64,000 nt of DNA from JBEKIK01 sp963845975 (GTDB lineage: Bacteria > Planctomycetota > Planctomycetia > Pirellulales > Thermoguttaceae), in assembly GCA_963845975.1 (NCBI GenBank), contig CAWJUD010000002.1:2418001-2482000 (forward strand), in the 5' to 3' direction. A program made the translations under genes and the position numbers. The first letter of the stretch is position 1. Each line of letters begins with the position of its first letter. The notes beneath the pieces are model-generated. The model did no database searches, had not been told where the DNA came from, and saw only the letters and a program-made list of their open reading frames with translations. Below are positions 9,285 through 17,133 of the stretch, piece by piece.

Positions 9285-10208
9285 ATGAATCGCAAGCAGT
9301 TTGTCGATTTTCTCGTCTATCTAGCGGTCCGAATATTGATATGCGTCGCCCAGACGGTGCGGATCGAAACCGGCCAGGTCATCGCCCGGCGGCTGGCCTG
9401 GCTGTTTTGCGACGTGTTGAAGATCCGGGCCGGCGTGATTGAAGAAAATCTTGTTCATGCCTTTCCGGAACTTTCGGCCTTGGCCAGAAAGCGGCTACAG
9501 CGGCAAATGTGGGAACATCTTTTCCTCTTGGTCTTGGAAGTCGCCAACACGCCGCGAAAAATCCACGAGACCAACTGGCGCGATTACGTGGAACTGAAAA
9601 ACGAAGACCGCCTGGTGCGATTGTTGTTCGAAAATCGGCCGCTATTGATCGTTACCGGTCACCTGGGCAATTTCGAGGTGGGGGGATACGTGTTGGGCAT
9701 TCTCGGTTTTCCAACTTATACGGTTGCGCGCACGCTGGATAATATTTATCTCGATCGTTTTGTGAACCAATTTCGCGGCAGAACGGGCCAGCATATCATT
9801 CCCAAAAACGGCGGCGCGGAACAGATCGAGAAGGTGCTTACCAATAACGGCACGATGACGTTTCTGGCCGATCAATATGCCGGGCCCAAGGGATGCTGGG
9901 TGGATTTTTTCGGGCGGCCGGCCTCGGCGTACAAGGCTATCGCCCTGTTGGCCCTGGAATATAACGCCGTAATGGCCGTTAGCGCCGCAACCCGCAAGCA
10001 CAAGCCCATGCATTTCCATTTACACAATTACGCCATGGCCGATCCCAAGGCCATCGACGGCGACTTGGGCACCCTACCCGAATTGACCCAGTGGTACACC
10101 ACGCGCCTGGAAGAACTTATTCGTTGTACCCCGCACCAATATTGGTGGCTGCACCGGCGTTGGAAGGACACCCGGGAGCCAAAACAGAAAAAACGCCGGG
10201 CGGCGTGA
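9285..10208 (+). CDS. LpxL/HtrB-type lysophospholipid or lipid A acyltransferase
   Basis: The 307-residue protein has an N-terminal membrane segment and the acyltransferase motif HLGNFE (His126, Glu131), followed by LADQYAGPKGCWVDFFGRPA. This matches the lipid A biosynthesis acyltransferase family. Such enzymes transfer a secondary acyl chain to the Kdo-lipid A precursor at the cytoplasmic face of the inner membrane, implying a Gram-negative outer membrane. A GGAAGG site (9271-9276) lies eight bases before the ATG. The acyl chain and exact acceptor cannot be told from sequence. Confidence 0.87.
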   Translation: MNRKQFVDFLVYLAVRILICVAQTVRIETGQVIARRLAWLFCDVLKIRAGVIEENLVHAFPELSALARKRLQRQMWEHLFLLVLEVANTPRKIHETNWRDYVELKNEDRLVRLLFENRPLLIVTGHLGNFEVGGYVLGILGFPTYTVARTLDNIYLDRFVNQFRGRTGQHIIPKNGGAEQIEKVLTNNGTMTFLADQYAGPKGCWVDFFGRPASAYKAIALLALEYNAVMAVSAATRKHKPMHFHLHNYAMADPKAIDGDLGTLPELTQWYTTRLEELIRCTPHQYWWLHRRWKDTREPKQKKRRAA

Positions 10209-10215
10209 AAAAAAG

Positions 10216-10236
10216 AAGGATGAGGGATGAAGGATG
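10216..10236. repeat. Heptamer tract, three units
   Basis: Units aaggatg, agggatg, aaggatg lie just after the acyltransferase stop. They are the inverse complement of the tract at 10360-10387, so the two bracket the convergent gap as an inverted repeat. Confidence 0.7.
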
Positions 10237-10359
10237 AAAAAAGAAGCGTATGATGTAGACTCACTTCAGCTTATTTATCACCACTAGGAAAAATTATTAT
10301 TCGTAAAATCTCTCGCAGTTTATTGTGTATACAATATAATCGAAATTTCGCATCCTATA

Positions 10360-10387
10360 TTCATCCTTCATCCTTCATCCCTCATCC
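10360..10387. repeat. Heptamer tract, four units, overlapping the GNAT stop codon
   Basis: Units ttcatcc, ttcatcc, ttcatcc, ctcatcc. The last unit includes the stop codon of the minus-strand GNAT gene at 10382-10384. Confidence 0.75.
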
Positions 10388-11332
10388 TTTCCGATACACC
10401 CTTCCTTCGCCGATTGGCTTGAGACCCAGCTTTTGATAGAGGTTGATGGCCGGAGCATTGCTTTCCATGGTTTGGGCCTCGACGGTTGTAATGCCCTGTC
10501 GCGCAAACTGCCGGAATACTTCGCTAAGTAAAAAAACGGCGTAACCCCGGCGGCGATATGCGGAATCGACGTGAAATTCGATCAAGCCGGATCGTCTGCC
10601 CGAAGAATTGGTCCCGGCCGGTTCCATGCTTCGGAAGATAGCGCGTGCCACGGCTGGTCCGCCGCCGCGCGGCACCATTTCGAATCGCGTCAGATCGAAT
10701 TCGCCCAGGGTGCAGGCCTCCCACCAGTTGCGGGTGGGAAAATCAATCGTTTCTTCCACCACCATTTGCCGGCGGATTTGCATCTGCGAGCGGTCGATAA
10801 CCGCTTCGAAACGGCTTAGATCGACTTGCGCGATTCTTGTCCGTTCGATTTCTTGATACTCATGCGACTGGTATAAATTCCGGGCCACCACGTCGGAGTC
10901 CAGCACCCCGGGCAACTCGCTGCCCCCGTACAGTCCCAAATAAAAAGGATTAAGCGGCTGGATGCCGCCCCCGTAAAGCACCTTTGCACCCCGAGCGCGA
11001 AGATATTGCTCGCATTGTTCCAGCAGCCCTGCCGCCACTTCGCCCTCGGCGCAGTCCGGACAAACGATTACGATCGAGGTCACTCCCAAATTGAACGATA
11101 CCGCGGAAAGCTGCTCGTTGGGACCGAATCCCGCGTGCGCGAAACCGACCGGCGAGCCGCCTTGAAAGGCGAGAATCAGGCCGGCGTAATCGAAGTAAGG
11201 TTTGGCGAATACGAGTTGCTCCAAGAGATCGGGCGATACCGGATCCATAAGACCGGGCAGACCGGCACGGCTGCGCCAAAGGGCCGTCAATAAGGGAGGA
11301 TCGGCGTTTCGGAAACTGCGATATGTCAACAT
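10382..11332 (-). CDS. GNAT-family N-acetyltransferase, two-domain
   Basis: The 316-residue product has a C-terminal GNAT fold with the acetyl-CoA loop region DSAYRRRGYAVFLLSEV and a final ESNAPAINLYQKLGLK. A degenerate GNAT-like half occupies the N-terminus. Two-domain GNAT proteins of about 300 residues are common in planctomycete-type genomes with unknown acceptors. The frame is open to a TTG at 11359, but the internal ATG at 11332 (MLTYRSFRNADPP) gives the more typical family start; no Shine-Dalgarno is obvious for either. The gene is convergent with the acyltransferase gene. Confidence 0.8.
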   Translation of the reverse strand: MLTYRSFRNADPPLLTALWRSRAGLPGLMDPVSPDLLEQLVFAKPYFDYAGLILAFQGGSPVGFAHAGFGPNEQLSAVSFNLGVTSIVIVCPDCAEGEVAAGLLEQCEQYLRARGAKVLYGGGIQPLNPFYLGLYGGSELPGVLDSDVVARNLYQSHEYQEIERTRIAQVDLSRFEAVIDRSQMQIRRQMVVEETIDFPTRNWWEACTLGEFDLTRFEMVPRGGGPAVARAIFRSMEPAGTNSSGRRSGLIEFHVDSAYRRRGYAVFLLSEVFRQFARQGITTVEAQTMESNAPAINLYQKLGLKPIGEGRVYRKG

Positions 11333-11684
11333 GAACCGTAATAATTTAAGCAAACTCAAATCGTGGCGATTATAGACTTTTACAAGGTATTATTCCAGTC
11401 ATCCAGACTCCCCTACATTGGGTGGGCAATCATTTTTGCTATTTTTAGAGATGAATATTTACAGGAAAACTCCGAAGAATAAAAAAATTTGTTATACTCC
11501 GACTCTTTGAGACTGAAATGCTCCCCTCGACGAACGGCTATTAAGTATTAGAATTGAGTTATCGTTTGCTGGTGGAAGTTGTGCGCGAAAGGGCCAGTTT
11601 TGCGAAAATCGCGGGTTTTCAGGCGATTTCCGCCCCGGAAAACCGGTATCGCTGCCTCAAGCGGTCTGTCTCAGGAAGTAATTC
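11333..11684. promoter_or_regulatory. Divergent region upstream of the polyprenyl synthase gene, with a candidate extended -10 promoter
   Basis: No gene is seen. On the plus strand an extended -10 (TG-T-TATACT, hexamer 11493-11498) is the best promoter candidate for the polyprenyl synthase gene; no good -35 accompanies it. A hairpin with near-perfect 11-base arms (GCGAAAATCGC and GCGATTTCCGC) lies in the roughly 190-base leader, near 11597-11630. Confidence 0.45.
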
Positions 11685-12689
11685 ATGAAACAATCGATCA
11701 AGGGTCAGGCAACCGTACCGGATAATCTGCGCACGCTGTATGTCCCAATTGCCGCGGAACTTGAACAAGTCGAAAACATCCTGCACGACGAGTTGCGCAG
11801 CGATCATCCGTTCGTCGATCAATTGGTTAAACATGGTTTCCGTTTAGGGGGAAAGCGACTGCGTCCAGCCTTGCTTTTACTGGCCGGCAAGGCCTGCGGC
11901 GCTTTGCGGCAGGAGCACTTTGTGCTGGGGGCGGTGGTAGAGCTGATTCACACAGCCACCTTGATTCACGACGACGTCCTGGACGAGGCCGCCATCCGCA
12001 GGCATCTCGATACGATTAACGCCCGCTGGGACAACGAGGCAAGCGTTTTATTGGGCGACTATCTCTTCGCCCGATCCATCTGCCTGGCCAGCACGCTGGA
12101 AGATCATTTCGCCACAAAAGTTCTAAGCGCAACTGCCAAAATCATGTGCGAAGGCGAGTTGCGGCAGATCGAAAACCGGGGAAACTACAATCTCCGCGAA
12201 GAGCAATACCTATCGATCATCGGCAATAAAACGGCCGAATTGATGGCCTGCAGTTGCCGCTTGGGGGCTTATTACGCCGGGGCAAATTGCGACCGTTTGG
12301 AAGCACTTAGGCGTTACGGTTATAACCTGGGCATGGCATTCCAGATCGCAGATGATCTTTTGGACCTGCTGGGCGACGAAAACACCGTGGGCAAGTCGCT
12401 GGGCACCGATTTACACAAACAAAAAGCCACGCTGCCGCTTATTCGGCTTTTAGATCAGGCCTCGACGAGTGAAAAAAACGAACTTGTCGCCCTGTTATCC
12501 GACTCGGGCAACCATAGGCTCGAATTGCTGCGCAAATGGTTCGACGAGTCTGACGCGATTTCCCACGCCCGGAACCAGGCAATTTCCTTTACCCGATCGG
12601 CCGCCAAGGAGCTTGACGCACTGCCGCCCAGTTCGGCCTTGAACAGCCTGCATGGGATCGCCGAGTTTGTGGTCAATCGGCAGTTGTAA
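11685..12689 (+). CDS. trans-Polyprenyl diphosphate synthase
   Basis: The 334-residue enzyme carries both aspartate-rich motifs of long-chain prenyltransferases. The first is HDDVLDE (Asp96, Asp97, Asp100) and the second is QIADDLLDLLGD (about residues 220-231), with the GGKRLRPALLLL substrate-binding stretch before them. It condenses isopentenyl diphosphate onto an allylic primer to make the side chain of ubiquinone or menaquinone (IspB/HepT-like). Chain length cannot be predicted safely. An AGGAAG Shine-Dalgarno precedes the ATG. The gene stands alone, convergent with nrdR. Confidence 0.9.
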   Translation: MKQSIKGQATVPDNLRTLYVPIAAELEQVENILHDELRSDHPFVDQLVKHGFRLGGKRLRPALLLLAGKACGALRQEHFVLGAVVELIHTATLIHDDVLDEAAIRRHLDTINARWDNEASVLLGDYLFARSICLASTLEDHFATKVLSATAKIMCEGELRQIENRGNYNLREEQYLSIIGNKTAELMACSCRLGAYYAGANCDRLEALRRYGYNLGMAFQIADDLLDLLGDENTVGKSLGTDLHKQKATLPLIRLLDQASTSEKNELVALLSDSGNHRLELLRKWFDESDAISHARNQAISFTRSAAKELDALPPSSALNSLHGIAEFVVNRQL

Positions 12690-12697
12690 AAGTGGCA

Positions 12698-12713
12698 CGG
12701 GCATTTTTGCCCG
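12698..12713. terminator. Small hairpin between the polyprenyl synthase gene and nrdR
   Basis: Six-base arms CGGGCA and TGCCCG enclose four T residues, eight bases after the synthase stop. The sequence AGTGGCACG occurs twice in this convergent gap. It is a possible terminator, but with no long T tract. Confidence 0.45.
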
Positions 12714-12817
12714 CGCTTATCCCATAATTCCCAGTGGCACGAGAATCTTGACCGTACTTGTACATGCATTGGCGAGACGCCGTTGCCACCTGAATTATCC
12801 AGTGCCAGCCAACGTGT

Positions 12818-13285
12818 TTATTCCAACCGCCTGGATTCGGCCAGCATGGGCCGCAGTTCGTCTACGAAATCGCGGGCGTCTTTGAATTGGCGGTATACGC
12901 TGGCAAATCGCACGTATGCCACCTGATCCAGGACGCGGAGCCGCCGCATGACCATTTCGCCGACCTTGGGGCTTTCCACTTCGGCCTCGAAATTGGTTTC
13001 TATTTCGTTTTCCACATCGGAAACGATCGTTTCGAGCTGGGTATCGCTGATCGGGCGTTTCCAGCAGGCCTTTTCCAGACCCCGTTTGATCTTGGCACGG
13101 TCGAAAGGTTCCCGGGACCCGTCTTTTTTCACGATTTTTACGGTGGTGCCTTCGATACGCTCATAGGTTGTGTATCGTCGTTTGCAGTCCAAACATTCGC
13201 GTCTGCGCCGGGTGGCGATGCCATCTTCGCTCGCCCGGGTGTCGATCACGCGATCATTATCCACATGACAAAAAGGGCATTTCAT
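12818..13285 (-). CDS. nrdR: Transcriptional repressor NrdR
   Basis: NrdR is the zinc-ribbon/ATP-cone repressor of ribonucleotide reductase operons. The 155-residue form starting at 13285 gives MKCPFC, with zinc cysteines 3, 6, 31 and 34 (CPFC and CLDCKRRYTTYER), then the ATP-cone domain beginning VKIVKKDGSREPFDRAKI. An upstream in-frame ATG at 13303 would add METPAA; the family start and a GGAG inside that extension favour 13285. No nrd gene is in the window, so its targets lie elsewhere. Confidence 0.93.
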   Translation of the reverse strand: MKCPFCHVDNDRVIDTRASEDGIATRRRRECLDCKRRYTTYERIEGTTVKIVKKDGSREPFDRAKIKRGLEKACWKRPISDTQLETIVSDVENEIETNFEAEVESPKVGEMVMRRLRVLDQVAYVRFASVYRQFKDARDFVDELRPMLAESRRLE

Positions 13286-13433
13286 GGCGGCAGGCGTCTC
13301 CATTACCGTTATATTATGACACTGTTAATATAATCCATGCCGGGTTGGGGGGAAGAGGCGGATAGGAATTGATTAAGTAAAGCTGAAATATGAAAGATCA
13401 ACAAACAAATCGTAATAATCTTGCAAATCGGCA

Positions 13434-13455
13434 GGCCAGACATTCTTGTCTGGCT
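13434..13455. repeat. Palindrome upstream of nrdR
   Basis: Arms GCCAGAC (13435-13441) and GTCTGGC (13448-13454) enclose ATTCTT. The words CATTCTTGTC and AAGAATGCCTGTC recur within 60 bases in opposite orientation. It resembles the other locus-specific palindromes in the window. Confidence 0.55.
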
Positions 13456-13505
13456 GGCCTCTCCGCCCCGAAAAACAAGCAAGAATGCCTGTCCTCCTAG
13501 TTAAA

Positions 13506-13540
13506 ACCATCTACCACCTACCGGCTACTATCTACTATAA
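13506..13540. repeat. Heptamer tract, five units
   Basis: Units accatct, accacct, accggct, actatct, actataa, upstream of the zinc-ribbon/PH gene. Unlike most tracts it is followed by a strong Shine-Dalgarno (13577-13582). Confidence 0.8.
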
Positions 13541-13591
13541 TGCACCCGTTTCCTATCCCGCCAAAATTTAGACTAAAGGAGGGTTATGGCA

Positions 13592-14260
13592 ATGGTTTGC
13601 CCTCAATGTGGTGCGGAAATCATCGCGGATGCGATTTTTTGTCACAAGTGCGGTCTTCGGATTTCAGAGCAGTCTATCCAGGGCGAACCGGTTTCGGGAG
13701 CAACTCCAGCCTCGGCATCGACCCCTACCGAGAAGTTCAAGGCGGCCACCGTCCAGCTCGATTCCAGCGAGGAACAGGAGCGGGAACTCTGGCGCGGCGG
13801 TTATTCGCCAAAAGCCATGATTGGGGCCTGGTGCCTGAGCGCACTGGTCAGCGTTGTCCTGCTGCTTATCGGCTTTTTTTGGGTAGGTATGAAGCCTTGG
13901 CCGTGGATAATCATATTGCTGATCATAATCGGCTTTTGGGGTTACAACCTGATTAAGTTGATCCATCGCCGCTTAAGCGTCAGCTATATGCTTACTAATC
14001 AGCGCTTCATTCACGAGTCAGGCGTTCTCCGCCGCATAACCGACCGCATCGAGGTCATCGACATCGACGACATCACCTTCGAACAGGGAGTCGTCGAACG
14101 CATTGTTGGAGTCGGCACTATCAAGATTGCCTCCAGCGACCGTACCCATCCTGAACTCATATTGTCTGGCATCGAGAACGTCAGCCAGGTTTCAGGCCTT
14201 ATCGACGATACCCGCCGAGCCGAACGCCGCCGCCGGGGTCTGCATATTGAAAATATCTGA
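13592..14260 (+). CDS. Zinc-ribbon, PH-like domain membrane protein
   Basis: The 222-residue protein begins with a zinc ribbon (CPQCGAEI then CHKCGLRI), followed by a low-complexity linker. Two adjacent membrane helices (about residues 76-115) come next, then a bacterial PH-like (bPH_2, YdbS-type) domain starting RRLSVSYMLTNQRFIHESGVL. Function of such proteins is not established. The frame also offers an ATG at 13586, but the strong AGGAGG at 13577-13582 is only three bases from it and nine from 13592, so 13592 is the better start. Twenty-two bases separate it from the large membrane gene downstream, suggesting an operon. Confidence 0.82.
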   Translation: MVCPQCGAEIIADAIFCHKCGLRISEQSIQGEPVSGATPASASTPTEKFKAATVQLDSSEEQERELWRGGYSPKAMIGAWCLSALVSVVLLLIGFFWVGMKPWPWIIILLIIIGFWGYNLIKLIHRRLSVSYMLTNQRFIHESGVLRRITDRIEVIDIDDITFEQGVVERIVGVGTIKIASSDRTHPELILSGIENVSQVSGLIDDTRRAERRRRGLHIENI

Positions 14261-14282
14261 AACGAATTATAATGCGAGAATC

Positions 14283-16946
14283 ATGCATAAACAGTCAAGG
14301 AATGACCAACCGAACGCATCAGCCGCGGAGATAATCGGTAGACTGTCCAGTCAAACGGTCGTGGTGATAATAGCCGGGATCGCGGCCGCATGGTTCGCCG
14401 CTGATTCGACGGGTTTTTGGGGCAATTCCTTGCGTCACGCCCTGACGGGTCTGGCCTTGGGCATTGCCATTCTTGCCTCTTGGCCGTGGCCTAATCGCAC
14501 TTGGAAAAACTGGGCAATATTGGCGGCCGGCATCATTGTGGCCTTGGTTTTAAACAACTCAATTCTTCCAACGGTCAACGTTTTGGGAGTGGTTTTAGTT
14601 CTGGCGACTCTTGCCTACGTTCACGAAGGGCAAACTGGCCGTGCAATTCTTTTGGCTGCATCAGCCGCGATGACACTAGCCGCATTCCGCTTGGCTTTAA
14701 CGGCCAGTCCCATGGTTTGGCAATTGGCCGACGCGCTGGGCTGGGGCTTGGGAAAGCTGGTAGGCGGATTGACCGGCCGGCCGTTAAACATCGGCGCAAC
14801 GTTTGGCGGGCTCGATTTTTTGGTGTTGATGGCCGCCCTTTACGCCGGCTGGTTATGTAACATTGCCCCTCCGCGGCGGAGAGTTGGAATCTATGCCGGG
14901 GCGGCAATTCTGCTTGCGCATCTTACGTATCTCATTGTTCTTGCGTATTCGGAAAAGATTTCCACTCTCATGCCCGAACCATTTTACGTCCCGGAAACCG
15001 ATATCAGCCGGGTCGGCGCTTGGGCCTGGCAAAATGCTGTGCGAACGTTTTTGCCCTGGAATCTGCCCGTATTGGCAATGATTTTTCAAGGCATTATCGC
15101 GGCCTGCATGTTCCGCCGGGCTAATTGGCTGCCGGTTGCCCGTCCTGTCCATCAAAAAAACTTCCCCATGTCCAGGCATGACGAGGTAGTTGAGTTGCGC
15201 AAAGTAGTAAAAGATGCCGCATTCAAATTTGGGCCCGTGGTTTTGGCCGTGCTGATCGGGGCGCTTACCTCGCTTTCACTCATGATGTCCGGCTTGAAGG
15301 GCAAAACCCTGGTGGCCTACGACAAAGGCCATCTTAGCTGGCTCAAGCCGGAATATGACAATCCGATTGAAGGCGGCTACGGGATGCTGCCAATTTTTAT
15401 CCGCAGCCTGGGCGGGAGTTTCGTCAAATCGCCGGCCCTTTACCAGGAAGATCTTGCCGGCGCCGACGTTTTAATTCTCCTGCATCCCGATTCGCCTTTC
15501 ACCGACGAACAACTAAAGCGAATTGAAAATTTCGTCCGCCAGGGCGGATCGCTCTTATTGGGAGCCGAAAATTATATCCGCGAAGGCTCAGCGGAAAGCC
15601 ATTTTAACGACGTGCTGAAACCGGCGGGCATGGAGGTCCGCTACGACACGGCGATTCCGCTTGCGGCCAATTGGGAACAGTCGTACCAAGCGCTTTCGCA
15701 TCCGGCCGCGTTGGGCCTGGGCAATGAAAACAATCGTTTTGGATTTCAGCGCGGCTCTTCGATCCGCTTGGGCTGGTCTGCACGGCCGGTCGTCGTGGGC
15801 CGCTGGGGATGGAGCACTCCCGGAAGCGACGCCGTAAAACAAAAGTCGCCCGAATACCAAGAAGGCCTACCGCTGGGCGATATTGTTTTGGCGGCCGAAG
15901 AGTCCTTGGGTCAGGGGCGAATAATCGTGCTGGGCGACATGTCGTGCTTGAACAACGAGCGCCTGTCCTGTTCCAGCGAATTTGCCGGCCGATTGTTGGG
16001 ATATCTTGCCCATCGTTCCTCCAATCCCCAGGACTTATGGCGGCAGTTTTTGTCGATCGCGGCAATGATATCGCTGGTTTGGTTGTTGATGAAACAGGCC
16101 GAAGCGATGCGAGTCGCGGTGACGAGCGTCGTTTTTGCCGCCGCCTTGATCTGCTGTACGTTTTACAGCGATAGCGCAAATCAGGTGCTGCCCGACGGCC
16201 GCGCCCAGGTCCCGAATAACCTGGCTTACATCGACACCTCTCATCTGGAAGCTTTTAGCAGCGAATTGTGGAACGATTACGGCATTGCGGGCTTCACGCG
16301 AGTGCTGATGCGCAGCGGTTTTTTGCCGCTTAGAATAAGAGAATTAACTGCCGAACGTTTGGAGCGGGCAGGGCTGTTGGTATGTATAGCCCCTGCCAGG
16401 CGGTTCTCGGCCGAGGAAATCGCTACGGTGCGCCAGTTCGTGGAACAAGGCGGGACGTTTCTATGTTTGGTCGGAGCCGAAGAAGCCCGGCCCATCGCAT
16501 CGCTGCTCAAAGAATTTCAATTCGCGGTCGCTCCGTCGCCGATTCGGCCTGGAGAAGAAATCCGCGAGCCCGAACCATTGGGTTCCTCTCCAGGAGATTA
16601 TAAACAATCGGATGGCACCAAGCATGAAATTCAATTTTTCGCCGCTTGGCCGGTGGATCTCGTCGAACAGAAGTTTGATAAACATATTGAAGTAAAAGTA
16701 GACAACCATCTGGTGCCCGTTGTCGTATCCGAACAAATAGGCGCAGGCACGGTCGCACTCATTGCCGATACCTACTTTGCAGTCAACCGCAACATTGAAT
16801 CAGAAATAAATATCTTTCCAGCGCATATTGAATTTTTAGAGGCGTTTTTGATGTCAATCACAAAGCAGACTTCTATCGGCGAACCAACACAGGAACAAGG
16901 ACCGATGAAAGAAGATGATCTCATTCCGGAACAAGGACCGCAGTAA
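14283..16946 (+). CDS. Large polytopic membrane protein with two DUF4350/GATase1-like domains (copy A)
   Basis: This is an 887-residue protein of unknown function. Residues 25-330 hold about eight membrane helices. A first class-I glutamine-amidotransferase-like alpha/beta domain follows (about 340-590, with GADVLILLHPDSPFTDEQ and RQGGSLLLGAENY). Two more helices come near 595-630, then a second such domain (about 635-830, with QFVEQGGTFLCLVGAEE). The lone strand-turn-glycine pattern and absence of a Cys-His-Glu triad suggest a non-catalytic DUF4350-like fold. The ATG at 14283 lies 22 bases after the PH-like gene. The next gene encodes a second, divergent copy. Confidence 0.75.
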   Translation: MHKQSRNDQPNASAAEIIGRLSSQTVVVIIAGIAAAWFAADSTGFWGNSLRHALTGLALGIAILASWPWPNRTWKNWAILAAGIIVALVLNNSILPTVNVLGVVLVLATLAYVHEGQTGRAILLAASAAMTLAAFRLALTASPMVWQLADALGWGLGKLVGGLTGRPLNIGATFGGLDFLVLMAALYAGWLCNIAPPRRRVGIYAGAAILLAHLTYLIVLAYSEKISTLMPEPFYVPETDISRVGAWAWQNAVRTFLPWNLPVLAMIFQGIIAACMFRRANWLPVARPVHQKNFPMSRHDEVVELRKVVKDAAFKFGPVVLAVLIGALTSLSLMMSGLKGKTLVAYDKGHLSWLKPEYDNPIEGGYGMLPIFIRSLGGSFVKSPALYQEDLAGADVLILLHPDSPFTDEQLKRIENFVRQGGSLLLGAENYIREGSAESHFNDVLKPAGMEVRYDTAIPLAANWEQSYQALSHPAALGLGNENNRFGFQRGSSIRLGWSARPVVVGRWGWSTPGSDAVKQKSPEYQEGLPLGDIVLAAEESLGQGRIIVLGDMSCLNNERLSCSSEFAGRLLGYLAHRSSNPQDLWRQFLSIAAMISLVWLLMKQAEAMRVAVTSVVFAAALICCTFYSDSANQVLPDGRAQVPNNLAYIDTSHLEAFSSELWNDYGIAGFTRVLMRSGFLPLRIRELTAERLERAGLLVCIAPARRFSAEEIATVRQFVEQGGTFLCLVGAEEARPIASLLKEFQFAVAPSPIRPGEEIREPEPLGSSPGDYKQSDGTKHEIQFFAAWPVDLVEQKFDKHIEVKVDNHLVPVVVSEQIGAGTVALIADTYFAVNRNIESEINIFPAHIEFLEAFLMSITKQTSIGEPTQEQGPMKEDDLIPEQGPQ

Positions 16947-16958
16947 AAAACATAAAGC

Positions 16959-16975
16959 CGCGACCGTCGGTCGCG
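16959..16975. terminator. Hairpin after the first large membrane gene
   Basis: Seven-base arms CGCGACC and GGTCGCG enclose three bases, 12 bases after the stop codon. No T tract follows, so it may be one of the locus-specific palindromes rather than a terminator. Confidence 0.45.
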
Positions 16976-17036
16976 CCCCTTAACAAAAAAATGATAAAAA
17001 CCTTCCTCCTTTTACAACCGGTTTGTGTTTCAGAGT

Positions 17037-17087
17037 CGGGCCGTGTCGGCCCGGTTGAACCGCAAGTACGCTGGACCGTCACGGTCC
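17037..17087. repeat. Two consecutive palindromes in the copy A / copy B gap
   Basis: The first has arms CGGGCCG and CGGCCCG around TGT (17037-17053). The second has arms GGACCG and CGGTCC around TCA (17073-17087). With the hairpin at 16959 they make three palindromes in a 187-base gap. Confidence 0.55.
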
Positions 17088-17133
17088 GGCTTTGCTGCTC
17101 GTTTGCTCTCCCAGACTGCGTTGGAGTATTGAG

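Noticed and set aside
13586..13591. Start of the zinc-ribbon/PH gene at 13586
   Set aside because: The strong AGGAGG is only three bases away from this ATG; the next in-frame ATG at 13592 has normal nine-base spacing.
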